Below are positions 1 to 11,870 of a stretch of 64,000 nt of DNA, one piece after another (positions within the stretch are counted from its first letter, which is position 1; every line of letters starts with the position of its first letter). The notes under the pieces were generated by a model. That model saw only the letters and a program-made list of their open reading frames with translations, was not told the origin of the DNA and ran no database searches. A program made the translations under genes and the position numbers. Source of the stretch: Micromonospora vinacea (GTDB lineage Bacteria > Actinomycetota > Actinomycetes > Mycobacteriales > Micromonosporaceae); the NCBI RefSeq assembly GCF_015751785.1, contig NZ_JADOTY010000001.1, forward strand, positions 3,720,001-3,784,000. The letters are read 5' to 3'.

Positions 1-1505
1 ACGGTGACGGCCTGCACCAGCAGGTCGCCGCCAACGAACGCGCCCTTCCAGGAGGCGCCCCGGCCGCCGAACGGTTCGTCCCGGTCACCGCGTGAGCGCG
101 GCTTGTTGATGCCCACCTTGAACGCCTGCAGGTCCACGGCGAGCTTGCCGGCCTCGTCGGTGTCGTCGCAGGCCAGCGAGGCCACCAGCGCGCCGTTGGA
201 GGCGTTCATCGCGGCCAGCAGTTCGTCGGTGGTGTCCACCACGACGATCGTGTCGACCGGCCCGAACGGCTCGGCGTGCATCAGCCGGGACCGTCCGGGC
301 GGGGCGAGCAGCACCGACGGCGCCACGTAAGCCGACGTGTCCTGCCCGGGAAGGAACGGCGCGCCGGTGAGCTTGCCCCGGTGCAGCGGGATCGCGCCGC
401 CGCGGACCGCCTCGTCGACAGTGCGGCGTAGCTCGTCGGCTTTCGCGGCGCTGATCAGCGGCCCGAAGTCCAGCTCGGGTAGCGGGTCACCGGCGGCCCA
501 GTCGTCGCCGACGGCGAGCGGGTGACCGAAGCGGACCGAGCGGACGACCGGCAGGTACATGTCGAGGAACTCGTCGACCAGGTCGCGCTGCACCACGAAC
601 CGGGGGTACGCGGTGCAGCGCTGCTTGCCGTACTCGAAGCCCTTCCTGAGGTAGGTGGCGAGCAGGTCCCACTGGGAGAAGTTCCAGATGCCCCAGGCGT
701 TCAGACCCTCCTGCTCGATGAAGTGCCGCTTGTCGCTGTCGAGCAGCGCGGCGGCCACCTTGCCGCCGTTGGACCGGCCGCCGACGAACGCCACCGCGCC
801 GATCTCGGGTGCCCGGACCAGCACCTCGGACAACTCCCCGCCGCTGCCGGAGACGAGCGTGGCGGGCAGTCCGGCCCGGCGCATCAGCGCGTGCGCGACG
901 GTCAGGCAGACCGCGCCGCCCTGGGACGGGGTCTTGGCGATTACCGCGTTGCCGGCCAGGAGCTGCACCAACTCGGCGTGCACCAGCACGCTCATCGGGT
1001 AGTTCCACGACGCGATGTTGCTGACCGGCCCGGGCAGTGGCTGGCGGCCGTCGGCGAGCATCCGGTCGATCTCGCCGACGTACCAGCGGACGCCGTCGAG
1101 CGCCCGGTCCACGTCGGCGCAGGCCAGCCGCCACGGCTTGCCGATCTCCCAGACCAGCAGCAGGGCGAGCAGGTCGCGGTGGGCGGTGAGCGAGTCCAGG
1201 GCGTCGACGACCCGGGCCTTGCGGTCGGCCAGCGGGGTCCAGGCCCAGGTCCGGTGCGCGGCGGCGGCGTGGGCGACAGCGGCGCGCGCGGTGGTCGCGT
1301 CGATCCGGGGCAGGTTGATGAGGACTGTGTTGTCCACCGGGGTGCGGATCGCGGCGGGTTGGCCGACCGCCCGCCATTCGCCCTCGACCAGGTTGTGCAG
1401 TGTGGTGACGCCGTCGACCTCGGCGCCGAACGCCTCCGGGGTGACGGCCACCGCGCGGGCCAGGATGTCGGTCCAGGCGGTGTCGTCGGCGAGTCGTAGT
1501 GCCAT
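1..1505 (-). CDS. aldehyde dehydrogenase family protein (3' end outside window)
   Basis: Read leftwards from ATG 1505 (MALRLADD...), an open frame of 501 codons runs off the window edge. It has the order of an NAD(P)-dependent aldehyde dehydrogenase (PF00171): a cofactor segment with NIASWNYPM and LLAGNAVIAKTP near residues 165-190, a glutamate in the EQEGLNAWG segment near 265, and the catalytic thiol in GKQRCTAYPR near 294. The C-terminal GVNKPRSRGD-like and GGRGASWKGAF segments are also present. Substrate cannot be told. The usual WNFP and ELGGK boxes are altered, so it belongs to a divergent branch. It is divergent from the GH9 cellulase. The start is chosen because the coding pattern begins there; GAGGAGAAGCG lies just upstream on this strand. 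Confidence 0.87.
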   Translation of the reverse strand, partial: MALRLADDTAWTDILARAVAVTPEAFGAEVDGVTTLHNLVEGEWRAVGQPAAIRTPVDNTVLINLPRIDATTARAAVAHAAAAHRTWAWTPLADRKARVVDALDSLTAHRDLLALLLVWEIGKPWRLACADVDRALDGVRWYVGEIDRMLADGRQPLPGPVSNIASWNYPMSVLVHAELVQLLAGNAVIAKTPSQGGAVCLTVAHALMRRAGLPATLVSGSGGELSEVLVRAPEIGAVAFVGGRSNGGKVAAALLDSDKRHFIEQEGLNAWGIWNFSQWDLLATYLRKGFEYGKQRCTAYPRFVVQRDLVDEFLDMYLPVVRSVRFGHPLAVGDDWAAGDPLPELDFGPLISAAKADELRRTVDEAVRGGAIPLHRGKLTGAPFLPGQDTSAYVAPSVLLAPPGRSRLMHAEPFGPVDTIVVVDTTDELLAAMNASNGALVASLACDDTDEAGKLAVDLQAFKVGINKPRSRGDRDEPFGGRGASWKGAFVGGDLLVQAVT

Positions 1506-4843
<3,338 letters not shown>

Positions 4844-4862
4844 CCGGCACCGCGACGAGATC

Positions 4863-4919
4863 CTGGACAGTTACCGTTCCGCGCGAGCTGAATAGTCCGT
4901 GCGGACGGTAACTGTCCAG
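4863..4919. terminator. 15-bp inverted repeat between convergent genes; copy of a dispersed hairpin
   Basis: Perfect arms CTGGACAGTTACCGT (4863-4877) and ACGGTAACTGTCCAG (4905-4919) with a 27-nt loop, 20 bp after the cellulase stop and 35 bp before the end of the convergent GNAT gene. It is well placed as a bidirectional terminator. A related sequence recurs at 62083-62125, so it may be a member of an intergenic repeat family. Confidence 0.6.
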
Positions 4920-4953
4920 ATCTGCTGCAACGTGGCTGATCCGCGGCTCGGCG

Positions 4954-5460
4954 TCAGCCGGTGAGGTCGTCGGCGAGCAGGTCCATCAGCAGGCCGTCGT
5001 GCCAGCGGCCGTCCGCGCCGCGCTCGTAGCGGCGCAGCACCCCCACCGGACGAAAACCGACCTTGGCGTACGCCCGGATGGCAGCGCTGTTCGCCGCCGC
5101 CGGGTCGATGGTGAAACGGTGGTGGCCGTACTCGTCGATCAGGTGGCGGGCCAGGGTGCGGATCGCGTCACCGCCGAGGCCGGCGCCGCGCTCCGCCGGG
5201 TCGAGGAAGACGTCCAGGCTGGCGTGTCGGTAGTCCGGGTCCGCCTCGGCGTACCACTGGATCGCGCCGATCACCCGGCCGTCGTGCTCGATCGCGTACA
5301 CGTGCAGGTCGTCGTCGGCGAGGTCGGCGCGCACCGAATCGGCCAGGTCGTCGCCGCCCCGCCACCACCGGCGTACCTCCGGGTCGGCCCGGATCGCCGC
5401 GAGGGCCGGCACGTCCGCGCCCGTTGCCGGTCGTAGCGTCACCGCCCGCCCTCGCAGCAC
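4954..5460 (-). CDS. GNAT family N-acetyltransferase
   Basis: 168 residues, GTG start 5460. A single GNAT domain spans the whole length: an N-terminal strand-helix (VTLRPATGADVPALAAI), the central LDVFLDPAERGAGLGGDAIRTLARHL acetyl-CoA P-loop region (R/Q-x-x-G-x-G/A form) near residues 82-107, and the C-terminal NSAAIRAYAKVGFRPVGVLRRYERG segment. The overall pattern resembles AAC(6')-like and RimJ/L-like small-molecule or protein acetyltransferases; the acceptor is unknown. It starts 4 bp after the stop of bsaP, so it is probably cotranscribed with bioB-bsaP, although a link to biotin is not known. Confidence 0.85.
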   Translation of the reverse strand: MLRGRAVTLRPATGADVPALAAIRADPEVRRWWRGGDDLADSVRADLADDDLHVYAIEHDGRVIGAIQWYAEADPDYRHASLDVFLDPAERGAGLGGDAIRTLARHLIDEYGHHRFTIDPAAANSAAIRAYAKVGFRPVGVLRRYERGADGRWHDGLLMDLLADDLTG

Positions 5461-5464
5461 CGGC

Positions 5465-5665
5465 TCAGCCCCGGATCTCGCCGTGCTCGACGCAGACCGC
5501 CGACCAGCCCACCGGCAGCACCTGCACCTTCATGCGGCGTCGGCACGAGGGGCAGAACCGGGGCGGCTCCAACTGGCGGGCCGACGCGCAGGCCGGGTGG
5601 GCGGTGGCCGTCGCCGACTCACCGCACCGGTCGCACCACAGCTGCGTCGTCGTCATCGTCGTCAC
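5465..5665 (-). CDS. bsaP: biotin synthase auxiliary protein BsaP
   Basis: 66 residues. A small Cys-rich protein with CDRC near the N-terminus, CPSCRRRM in the middle and single cysteines at AHPAC and AVCVEHG. This is the pattern of the short protein that follows bioB in many actinobacteria (mycobacterial BsaP), which supports biotin synthase function, probably through its iron-sulfur cluster. Its GTG start overlaps the bioB stop by 4 bases (GTGA), implying translational coupling; an alternative ATG lies three codons in. A generic zinc ribbon is the fallback reading, but the position after bioB makes BsaP much more likely. Confidence 0.85.
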   Translation of the reverse strand: MTTMTTTQLWCDRCGESATATAHPACASARQLEPPRFCPSCRRRMKVQVLPVGWSAVCVEHGEIRG

Positions 5666-6657
5666 AGCGTGTCGGAGAGGGCCTTGACCGGCATCTTCAG
5701 CTCGTTCAGCAGCTCCAGGTCGGCAGTCGCCGGCCGACCCAGCGTGGTCAGGTAGTTGCCGACGATCACCGCGTTGATGCCGCCGAGCAGACCGTCGCGG
5801 GTGCCGAGGTCGCCGAGGGTGATCTCGCGACCACCGGCGTACCGGAGGATGGTGCGCGGCATGGCCAGCCGGAACGCCGCGATGGCCCGCAGCGCGTCCT
5901 TGCCCTCCACCACCGGGCGGTCACCGAGTGGGGTGCCGGGGCGAGGGTTGAGGAAGTTGAGCGGCACCTCGTGCGGGTTCAACTCGGCGAGCTGCGCGGC
6001 GAACTCGGCCCGCTGCTCGACGGTCTCGCCGAGGCCGAGGATGCCACCGCAGCACACCTCCATGCCCGAGTCGCGAACCATCCGCAGCGTCTCCCAGCGC
6101 TCCTCCCACGAGTGGGTGGTGACCACGTTGGGGAAGTACGACCGGCAGGTCTCCAGATTGTGGTTGTAGCGGTGCACACCCATGTCGACCAGGTCGTCGA
6201 CCTGCTCCTTGCTGAGCATGCCCAGCGACGCGGCGACCTGGATGTCGACCTCCGCCTTGATGGCGGCGACGCCCTCGCGCATCTGCTTCATCAGCCGGGC
6301 GTCCGGACCGCGGACCGCGGCGACGATGCAGAACTCGGTCGCCCCGGTCGCGGCGGTCTGCTTCGCAGCCTCGACCAGCGACGGGATGTCCAGCCAGACG
6401 GAGCGCACCGGCGAGGTGAACAGGCCCGACTGGGAGCAGAAGTGGCAGTCTTCCGGGCAACCGCCCGTCTTGAGCGAGACGATCCCCTCGACCTCGACCT
6501 CCGGGCCACACCAGCGCATCCGCACGTCGTGAGCGAGCTGGAGGGCGGCGGGCAGGTGCTCGTCGGGCAGGTTCAGCACGGCGAGGATGCCGGCCTGATC
6601 GAGGCCGACACCGTCACCCAGGACCTGGGTCCGGGCCTGGTCGAGGATCTCTGGCAT
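5662..6657 (-). CDS. bioB: biotin synthase BioB
   Basis: 331 residues from ATG 6657 (MPEILDQA). Radical-SAM enzyme that inserts sulfur into dethiobiotin, the last step of biotin synthesis. The 4Fe-4S/SAM motif is C67-PED-C71-HF-C74, followed by [40 protein letters not shown] and [11 protein letters not shown] are typical BioB blocks that line the 2Fe-2S and substrate sites. The frame stays open upstream, but family length and the first conserved residues favour 6657. It heads the bioB-bsaP-GNAT operon, divergent from bioF across 166 bp. Confidence 0.97.
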   Translation of the reverse strand: MPEILDQARTQVLGDGVGLDQAGILAVLNLPDEHLPAALQLAHDVRMRWCGPEVEVEGIVSLKTGGCPEDCHFCSQSGLFTSPVRSVWLDIPSLVEAAKQTAATGATEFCIVAAVRGPDARLMKQMREGVAAIKAEVDIQVAASLGMLSKEQVDDLVDMGVHRYNHNLETCRSYFPNVVTTHSWEERWETLRMVRDSGMEVCCGGILGLGETVEQRAEFAAQLAELNPHEVPLNFLNPRPGTPLGDRPVVEGKDALRAIAAFRLAMPRTILRYAGGREITLGDLGTRDGLLGGINAVIVGNYLTTLGRPATADLELLNELKMPVKALSDTL

Positions 6658-6823
6658 GGCTCGTACCCTACTAGGCCTGTGCGAGAGCCCCCGATCAGCC
6701 GGAATGCCCTGGCAGTTCGCGGACAGCTCGCACCGAGTGGAATCGTCGGGGCGGTGGCGGCGGGTGGTAATTTCGCCCGGCGGGTGTCGGGCTGACCGGC
6801 ACGCACAGCGGGGGAGGGTGACG

Positions 6824-7960
6824 GTGGCGGACTGGCTGGCGGCGCTCGACCGCCGCGCGCAGCTGCGGGCGAAGGCCGGGCTCACCCGGCGACTGCATCC
6901 GCGTCCGGCCGACGATCAGATGACCGATCTGGCCGGCAACGACTACCTCGGCCTGGCCACCCACCCGGAGGTCACCGCCGCGGCCACGGCGGCCCTGTCG
7001 GCGTACGGGCTGGGGGCGACCGGGTCGCGCCTGGTGCGGGGCTCCACCGACGCGCACCGGGCGTTGGAGGAGGACCTGGCCCGCTGGCTGGGCACCGACG
7101 GGGCCCTGGTCTTCTCCTCCGGCTACCTGGCCAACCTCGGTGCGCTGCGGGCGCTCGTCCAACCTCGGACGCTGCTCGTCTCCGACGCGCACAACCACGC
7201 GTCGCTGATCGACGGCTGCCGCCTCTCCGGCGCGGAGACGGTGGTCACCCCGCACGCCGACGTCGACGCTGTCGCCGCCGCGCTCGCGGCCGCACCCGGC
7301 CGCCCGGCGGTGGTGGTGACCGAGTCGGTCTTCTCGGTCGACGGTGACCTCGCCCCGCTGGCTCGACTGCACGCGGTGGCACGCCGCCACGGCGCGCTCC
7401 TGCTGGTCGACGACGCGCACGCGCTGGGGCTGACCGGCCCGGCCGGCGCGGGCGCGGTGGCGGCCGCCGGGCTGGCCGGCGAGCCGGACGTGGTGGTCAC
7501 CGCCACCCTGTCCAAGGCGCTCGGTGGCGCGGGTGGCGTCGTCGCCGGCCCGGCCGAGTTCGTTCGGCATCTGGTCGAGACGGGGCGCACGTTCATCTTC
7601 GACACGGCGCTGCCGCCGGCGGTCGCCGCCGGTGTGCACGCCGCGCTGCGGCTCGCCGAGGTCGGCGACGACCTGCGCGCCGAACTGTCCGACCGGGTGA
7701 GGCTGGCGGTCGGTCGGCTGCGGGCGGCAGGGCTGACCGTCTCCGCACCGGACGCGGCGGTGATCTCGGTGACCGCCCCCGGGCCGGAGGCGGCGACCGC
7801 CTGGGCCGCGGACTGCCGGGACCGGGGCGTCGCGGTGGGCTGTTTCCGGCCACCGTCCACCCCGGACAGCCGCTCCCGTCTGCGCCTCACGGTGAGCGCG
7901 GGAGTGCCCCGGGCGGCGTTCGAGCGGGCGCTGGACGTCATCGTGGACTGCGCCCCGTGA
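6824..7960 (+). CDS. bioF: 8-amino-7-oxononanoate synthase BioF
   Basis: 378 residues. A fold-type I PLP enzyme condensing pimeloyl-thioester with L-alanine, the first committed biotin step. Visible blocks are [12 protein letters not shown] near the N-terminus, [44 protein letters not shown] (PLP-binding Asp and His) and [13 protein letters not shown] with Schiff-base Lys231. GTG 6824 is chosen because GGGGAGG lies 6 nt upstream; GTG 6818, two codons earlier, is possible. Next gene bioD follows after 55 bp. No bioA is in this window. Confidence 0.95.
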   Translation: MADWLAALDRRAQLRAKAGLTRRLHPRPADDQMTDLAGNDYLGLATHPEVTAAATAALSAYGLGATGSRLVRGSTDAHRALEEDLARWLGTDGALVFSSGYLANLGALRALVQPRTLLVSDAHNHASLIDGCRLSGAETVVTPHADVDAVAAALAAAPGRPAVVVTESVFSVDGDLAPLARLHAVARRHGALLLVDDAHALGLTGPAGAGAVAAAGLAGEPDVVVTATLSKALGGAGGVVAGPAEFVRHLVETGRTFIFDTALPPAVAAGVHAALRLAEVGDDLRAELSDRVRLAVGRLRAAGLTVSAPDAAVISVTAPGPEAATAWAADCRDRGVAVGCFRPPSTPDSRSRLRLTVSAGVPRAAFERALDVIVDCAP

Positions 7961-8015
7961 GCGCGAGGAGTGAGCCGGGTTTGCGAGCCCCGCAGTCGCG
8001 AACAGAGACCGCCCC

Positions 8016-8741
8016 GTGAGCGGGTGGGCGGGGTCGGTTCTGGTTACCGGGACGGACACCGAGGTCGGTAAGACGGTGGTGACCGCGGCGATCGCGGCCG
8101 CCGCGCAGGCGGCCGGGTTGCGGGTGGCGGTGGTGAAGCCGGGTCAGACCGGTACGGCCGGCGGTGAGCCGGGCGACGTGGATGCTGTGAACCGGCTGGC
8201 CGCGCCGCTGACCGGTCGGACTCTGGCCAGCTATCCGGATCCGCTCGCCCCGTTGGCCGCCGCGCGGGTCGCCGACCTTCCGCCGCTGGAGTTGTACGCC
8301 GCGGTGGACGCCGTCCGCGCGGAGGCCGACAAGCACGACCTCGTGTTGATCGAGGGCGCGGGTGGGTTGCTGGTTCCGATGGGGCTGCGGCCGTCGGGGG
8401 AGCCGTGGACGATGGCCGACCTGGCGGTGTCGCTCGGTGCGCCCGCGGTGGTGGTCGCCCGCGCCGGGTTGGGCACGCTCAACCACACCGCGTTGACCTT
8501 GGAGGCGTTGGACCGTAGGGCGGTGCCGGCCGGTGTGGTGATCGGTGCCTGGCCGGCCCGGCCGGAGCTGGTGCACTGGACGAACCTCACCGATCTGGTG
8601 CCGAACCTGCTCGGCGCGCTGCCCGACGGCGCGGGCGCGATGGACCCCGGTGTGTTCCGGCGGTCCGCGCCGGGTTGGCTCACCCCGGCCCTGCACGGCG
8701 TGCTCGACGACTGGCGGGTATGGGCCGAGGAGAGCGGCTGA
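8016..8741 (+). CDS. bioD: ATP-dependent dethiobiotin synthetase BioD
   Basis: 241 residues from GTG 8016. Closes the ureido ring of dethiobiotin from DAPA, CO2 and ATP. It has the P-loop GTDTEVGKT at about residues 11-19, AVVKPGQTG with the DAPA/CO2-site lysine, EGAGGLLVP for Mg/ATP binding, and GLGTLNHTALTLEAL. The order bioF-bioD on the plus strand faces bioB-bsaP on the minus strand, so three of the four late biotin enzymes are here. The stop is only 3 bp before a putative response-regulator site serving the next gene. Confidence 0.96.
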   Translation: MSGWAGSVLVTGTDTEVGKTVVTAAIAAAAQAAGLRVAVVKPGQTGTAGGEPGDVDAVNRLAAPLTGRTLASYPDPLAPLAAARVADLPPLELYAAVDAVRAEADKHDLVLIEGAGGLLVPMGLRPSGEPWTMADLAVSLGAPAVVVARAGLGTLNHTALTLEALDRRAVPAGVVIGAWPARPELVHWTNLTDLVPNLLGALPDGAGAMDPGVFRRSAPGWLTPALHGVLDDWRVWAEESG

Positions 8742-8744
8742 ACA

Positions 8745-8759
8745 CCTGACTTTCGTCGG
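8745..8759. promoter_or_regulatory. putative response-regulator site before the kinase gene
   Basis: CCTGACTTTCGTCGG contains TGAC-TTTC-GTC, an interrupted inverted repeat centred about 44 bp before the kinase start. The same 13-base string CCTGACTTTCGTC recurs at 12858-12870 upstream of the ABC operon that faces this system. The shared motif suggests autoregulation and a common regulon; the binding protein is inferred, not shown. Confidence 0.55.
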
Positions 8760-8795
8760 TGTCCGCCCAGGTCGGGCGTGGGTAGCCTGACCGCC

Positions 8796-10367
8796 GTGCG
8801 GATCCTCGACTCCCCGCCGCCGGCTTGGCTGCACCGGTGGCGTCGCCTGCTGCTGGACGTGCTGCTCTGGGCGGTGGTGGCCGCCCCCGTCGGCTACGCC
8901 GAGGTCAGCCCGCCCTATTCGCGGTACACGGTGCCGCTGTTGGTCGGCAAGCTGCTGCTGCTCGGTGTGGCGGTGGCGGCGAGTCGACGTCAGCCGTTGG
9001 TCTCCCTGGTGTTGGTGGTGCTCGGGTCGTTGATCGATGGCAACTTCGTGTTCGCCATTCCGGTCTTCAGCTATCTCGCCGGGCGGCGCAGCGCCACAGT
9101 GGGACCGGCGATCATGGTCTTCGTGCTGATCACGGGCGGCGGCACGGCGCTCAACCTGGGGTTGCTCGGCACCGGCGCGGCCACCTGGTTCCTGCTCGCC
9201 TCGGTGCTGCTCTTCGCCGCCGTGTTCCCCTGGTTGGTCGGTCGATACCGCCGCCAGCAGCAGGAGTTGGCCGACGCCGGTCGCCGACACGTCGACGCGC
9301 TGACCCGCGAGCAGCGGGGCGCCGCCGAGCGGATCCGGCTGCGGGAGCGGGCCCGGATCGCCGGGGAGATGCACGACTCGCTCGGTCACGACCTCAGCCT
9401 GATCGCGTTGCGCGCCGCAGCACTGGAGGTCGCCGCCGACCTGGACGACCGGCACCGGGCCGCGGCGGGGGAGTTGCGTGCCAGCGTCTCCGCCGCCACG
9501 GAGCGACTGCACGAGATCATCGGGGTGCTCCGCGAGGAGGCGGGCGCGTCACTGCGCCCGAGCGGGGAGACCGTCGCCGACCTTGTCGACGGTGCGCGGG
9601 AGGCCGGCATGGAGGTACGGCTGGACGCCGCCCCGGCGGTCACGGAGCTACCGGCGATGACCGGTCACGCGGCGCACCGGATCGTCCGGGAGTCGCTGAC
9701 CAACGCGGCCCGGTACGCGCCGGGCGCACCGGTCGACGTACGCCTCATCCGCGACGGTGACCGGGTCGAGGTGACAGTCGTCAACGACCCCCCACCGGCC
9801 GGGCCACTGCCCGCCTCGCCCTCGCAGGGCAGTGGGCTGCTCGCCCTCGCCGAGCGGGTCCGCCTCGCCGGCGGGACGCTCGACGCCGGCCACCGGGCCG
9901 ACGGCGGGTTCGCGGTACGGGCGGTGTTGCCGGCCACCGCGCCGTCGCCGGAGGCGATCGGGTCGGCGGCGGAGGTCGGGCCGACGGCGTGGTCCGACGA
10001 GCGACAGGGTCCGGCGGAGGGGCCGGTGGACGCCGAGCGGCGGCTGCTCGACGCCCGGCGGCGGGTTCGGCGCAGCCTGCTGGTGGCGCTCGTCGCACCT
10101 GTCGGTTTCGCTCTGGTGCTCTCGTTCGTCTACTACCCGGTGGCGACCGCTGGGACGGTGCTGGACCGGGCCACCTTCGACCAGCTGCGCGTCGGCGCGA
10201 CCCGGTCGGAGCTGGTCGGGCTGCCCCGGCGGCAGTTGGAACGCCCGACGCCGGTCGACCGGGCCGGCTGCGAGTACTACACCGACGGCAACTTTCCCCT
10301 CGCCGCGCCGACCTGGCGGCTCTGTTTCACCGATGGCCGGCTGGTCAGCAAGGAGTGGATCGCCTAG
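8796..10367 (+). CDS. membrane sensor histidine kinase (HisKA_3) with extra C-terminal TM and BamE/SmpA-like domain
   Basis: 523 residues from GTG 8796 (VRILDSPPPAW); a GTG six codons earlier is the alternative. An N-terminal bundle of about five membrane segments (20-150) precedes a coiled linker rich in Arg/Glu. The dimerisation box RARIAGEMHDSLGHDLS carries the phospho-His, and the HATPase part has ESLTNAARYAPGAPV and GSGLLALAERVRLAGG. Unusually the protein continues past the kinase. A charged linker leads to a hydrophobic segment (RRSLLVALVAPVGFALVLSF), then a domain starting FDQLRVGATRSELVGLP and containing GCEYYTDGN and RLCFTDGRLVSKEW. This resembles SmpA/BamE folds, with a likely outside disulfide. 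It overlaps the response regulator start by one base. Confidence 0.9.
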   Translation: MRILDSPPPAWLHRWRRLLLDVLLWAVVAAPVGYAEVSPPYSRYTVPLLVGKLLLLGVAVAASRRQPLVSLVLVVLGSLIDGNFVFAIPVFSYLAGRRSATVGPAIMVFVLITGGGTALNLGLLGTGAATWFLLASVLLFAAVFPWLVGRYRRQQQELADAGRRHVDALTREQRGAAERIRLRERARIAGEMHDSLGHDLSLIALRAAALEVAADLDDRHRAAAGELRASVSAATERLHEIIGVLREEAGASLRPSGETVADLVDGAREAGMEVRLDAAPAVTELPAMTGHAAHRIVRESLTNAARYAPGAPVDVRLIRDGDRVEVTVVNDPPPAGPLPASPSQGSGLLALAERVRLAGGTLDAGHRADGGFAVRAVLPATAPSPEAIGSAAEVGPTAWSDERQGPAEGPVDAERRLLDARRRVRRSLLVALVAPVGFALVLSFVYYPVATAGTVLDRATFDQLRVGATRSELVGLPRRQLERPTPVDRAGCEYYTDGNFPLAAPTWRLCFTDGRLVSKEWIA

Positions 10368-11044
10368 TGGACACCGACACGACGGGGGCACCGCCGATCC
10401 GGGTGGTGCTGGCCGACGACGAGGCGATGATCCGGGCCGGCGTCCGGGCCATCCTCGCCAGCGACCCCGGCATCGAGGTGGTCGCCGAGGCCGGCGACGG
10501 GCACGCGGCGGTGGAGCTGGTCCGTGCCCACCGACCACGGGTGGCGTTGCTGGACATCCGGATGCCGCGGCTGGACGGGTTGGCCGCCGCCGCCGAGATC
10601 CGCCGGGTCGTGCCGGACACCGCGACGATCATGCTGACCACGTTCGGCGAGGACGACCACGTGGCCCGGGCGCTCGGGCACGGCGCCAGCGGTTTCCTGC
10701 TCAAGGCCGGCGACCCGCGTGAGCTGATCGCCGGTGTGCACGCGGTGGCCGACGGTGGGGCGTACCTGTCGCCGAGGGTGGCCCGCCGGGTGATCGAGCT
10801 GGGGGCTGGCCGGTTGGCCCGCCGACCCGCCGCCCGGGACCGGACGGCGGGGCTGACCGAACGGGAACGGGAGGTGCTGGCCCTGGTCGGCGCGGGTCTC
10901 TCCAATGCCGAGATCGCCCGCCGGCTGCACCTCGTGGAGGGCACCGTGAAGAGCTACCTGACCAGCATCTTCACCCGGCTGGATGTGTGCAACCGGGTGC
11001 AGGCGGCGATCCTCGCGTACGAGGCGGGCCTGGTCGACGGCTGA
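10367..11044 (+). CDS. NarL/FixJ-family response regulator
   Basis: 225 residues from GTG 10367, which overlaps the last base of the kinase stop (TAGTG). An N-terminal receiver has the DDE acidic pocket (VVLADDEAM), phospho-acceptor Asp in VALLDIRMPRLDG, T in MLTTFGEDD and K in GFLLKAGDP. The C-terminal LuxR-type HTH is LTEREREVLALVGAGLSNAEIARRL through YLTSIFTRLDVCNRVQAAI. It is partner to the preceding kinase. Probable targets are its own promoter and the facing ABC operon, which share TGACTTTCGTC. Confidence 0.94.
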   Translation: MDTDTTGAPPIRVVLADDEAMIRAGVRAILASDPGIEVVAEAGDGHAAVELVRAHRPRVALLDIRMPRLDGLAAAAEIRRVVPDTATIMLTTFGEDDHVARALGHGASGFLLKAGDPRELIAGVHAVADGGAYLSPRVARRVIELGAGRLARRPAARDRTAGLTEREREVLALVGAGLSNAEIARRLHLVEGTVKSYLTSIFTRLDVCNRVQAAILAYEAGLVDG

Positions 11045-11066
11045 GCGGGGGCCAGTCGGCCCCCGC
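11045..11066. terminator. hairpin terminator between response regulator and ABC permease
   Basis: GCGGGGGCC (11045-11053), loop AGTC, GGCCCCCGC (11058-11066): a 9-bp GC stem immediately after the response-regulator stop, between convergent genes. There is no T-tract. Confidence 0.55.
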
Positions 11067-11081
11067 CCAGCTCGCCGGGCC

Positions 11082-11870
11082 CTACGCGTCTCGGCGGCGC
11101 AGTGCGGCTCGGCCCAGCAGCAGTGCGGCGGCGGCCCACCCGGCGAGTAGGAGCAGCCCGACCAGCGGCGGATAGGGCTCGGTGTCGCCGGCCAGGAAGT
11201 GCCCGCCGGCCACGCCGGGGAACACGTCGGCGATCCGGTTCAGCACGTCGATGTTTGGCTCCTGCAACGACAGCGGCACGATCATCAGGGTGGCGAGGAG
11301 CACTGTGAGGGTGAGCACCGCGCTGCGCAGCGCGGCACCGAGGCCCAGGGCGAGCACGCCGATCAGCGCCAGGTAGACCGCCACCGCCACGATGTCGCCG
11401 ACGGTGTCGGCGGCCGGGGCGCTGCCCCATTCGCCGAGCACCGGCCGGGCCACCAGGGCGCCGACGCCGCCGAGCAGCAGCCCGAGCGCGAAGGTGACAG
11501 CGCCGGTGACGGCGGCCTTGGCCAGCAGTACGCGACCGCGGGACGGGGTGCACTGCAACGTCGTCCGGATGGTGCCACTGGTGGACTCGGCGGTGATCGC
11601 GAGCAGGCCCAGCGCCAGCACCACGTACTGGGTCAGCTCGACCGAGTCGATCAGCACGCTGCCGACGGTGACGATCCCCCGGTCGTCGGTCGGGTCGTCG
11701 TTGGTGTTGTCGTTAGCGGCGTAGATGGCCAGCTGGCCGGCGCTCGCGGCCATCACCAGCAGCCCGGCCAGCGCCGTCCACCAGGTGCTCCGCACCGAGG
11801 AGAGCTTGGTCCACTCGGCGGCCACGGCACCATTGCGGGTGCGGGTGCGGGTGCGGGTGCTGACGCTCAT
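11082..11870 (-). CDS. ABC transporter permease (ABC-2 type)
   Basis: 262 residues, ATG 11870. Six predicted membrane helices follow a short cytosolic N-terminus: WWTALAGLLVMAASAG, a segment around ELTQYVVLALGLLAI, AVTGAVTFALGLLLGGVGALV, ADTVGDIVAVAVYLALIGVLALGLGAAL, AVLTLTVLLATLMIV and LVGLLLLAGWAAAALLLG. The ESTSGTIRTTL motif after the second helix is typical of actinobacterial ABC-2 permeases. It begins inside the stop region of the ATPase gene (ATGA overlap), so the pair is translated together as an exporter. The N-terminus encodes TRTRTRTR from a 6-bp tandem repeat (11835-11858). Confidence 0.9.
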   Translation of the reverse strand: MSVSTRTRTRTRNGAVAAEWTKLSSVRSTWWTALAGLLVMAASAGQLAIYAANDNTNDDPTDDRGIVTVGSVLIDSVELTQYVVLALGLLAITAESTSGTIRTTLQCTPSRGRVLLAKAAVTGAVTFALGLLLGGVGALVARPVLGEWGSAPAADTVGDIVAVAVYLALIGVLALGLGAALRSAVLTLTVLLATLMIVPLSLQEPNIDVLNRIADVFPGVAGGHFLAGDTEPYPPLVGLLLLAGWAAAALLLGRAALRRRDA

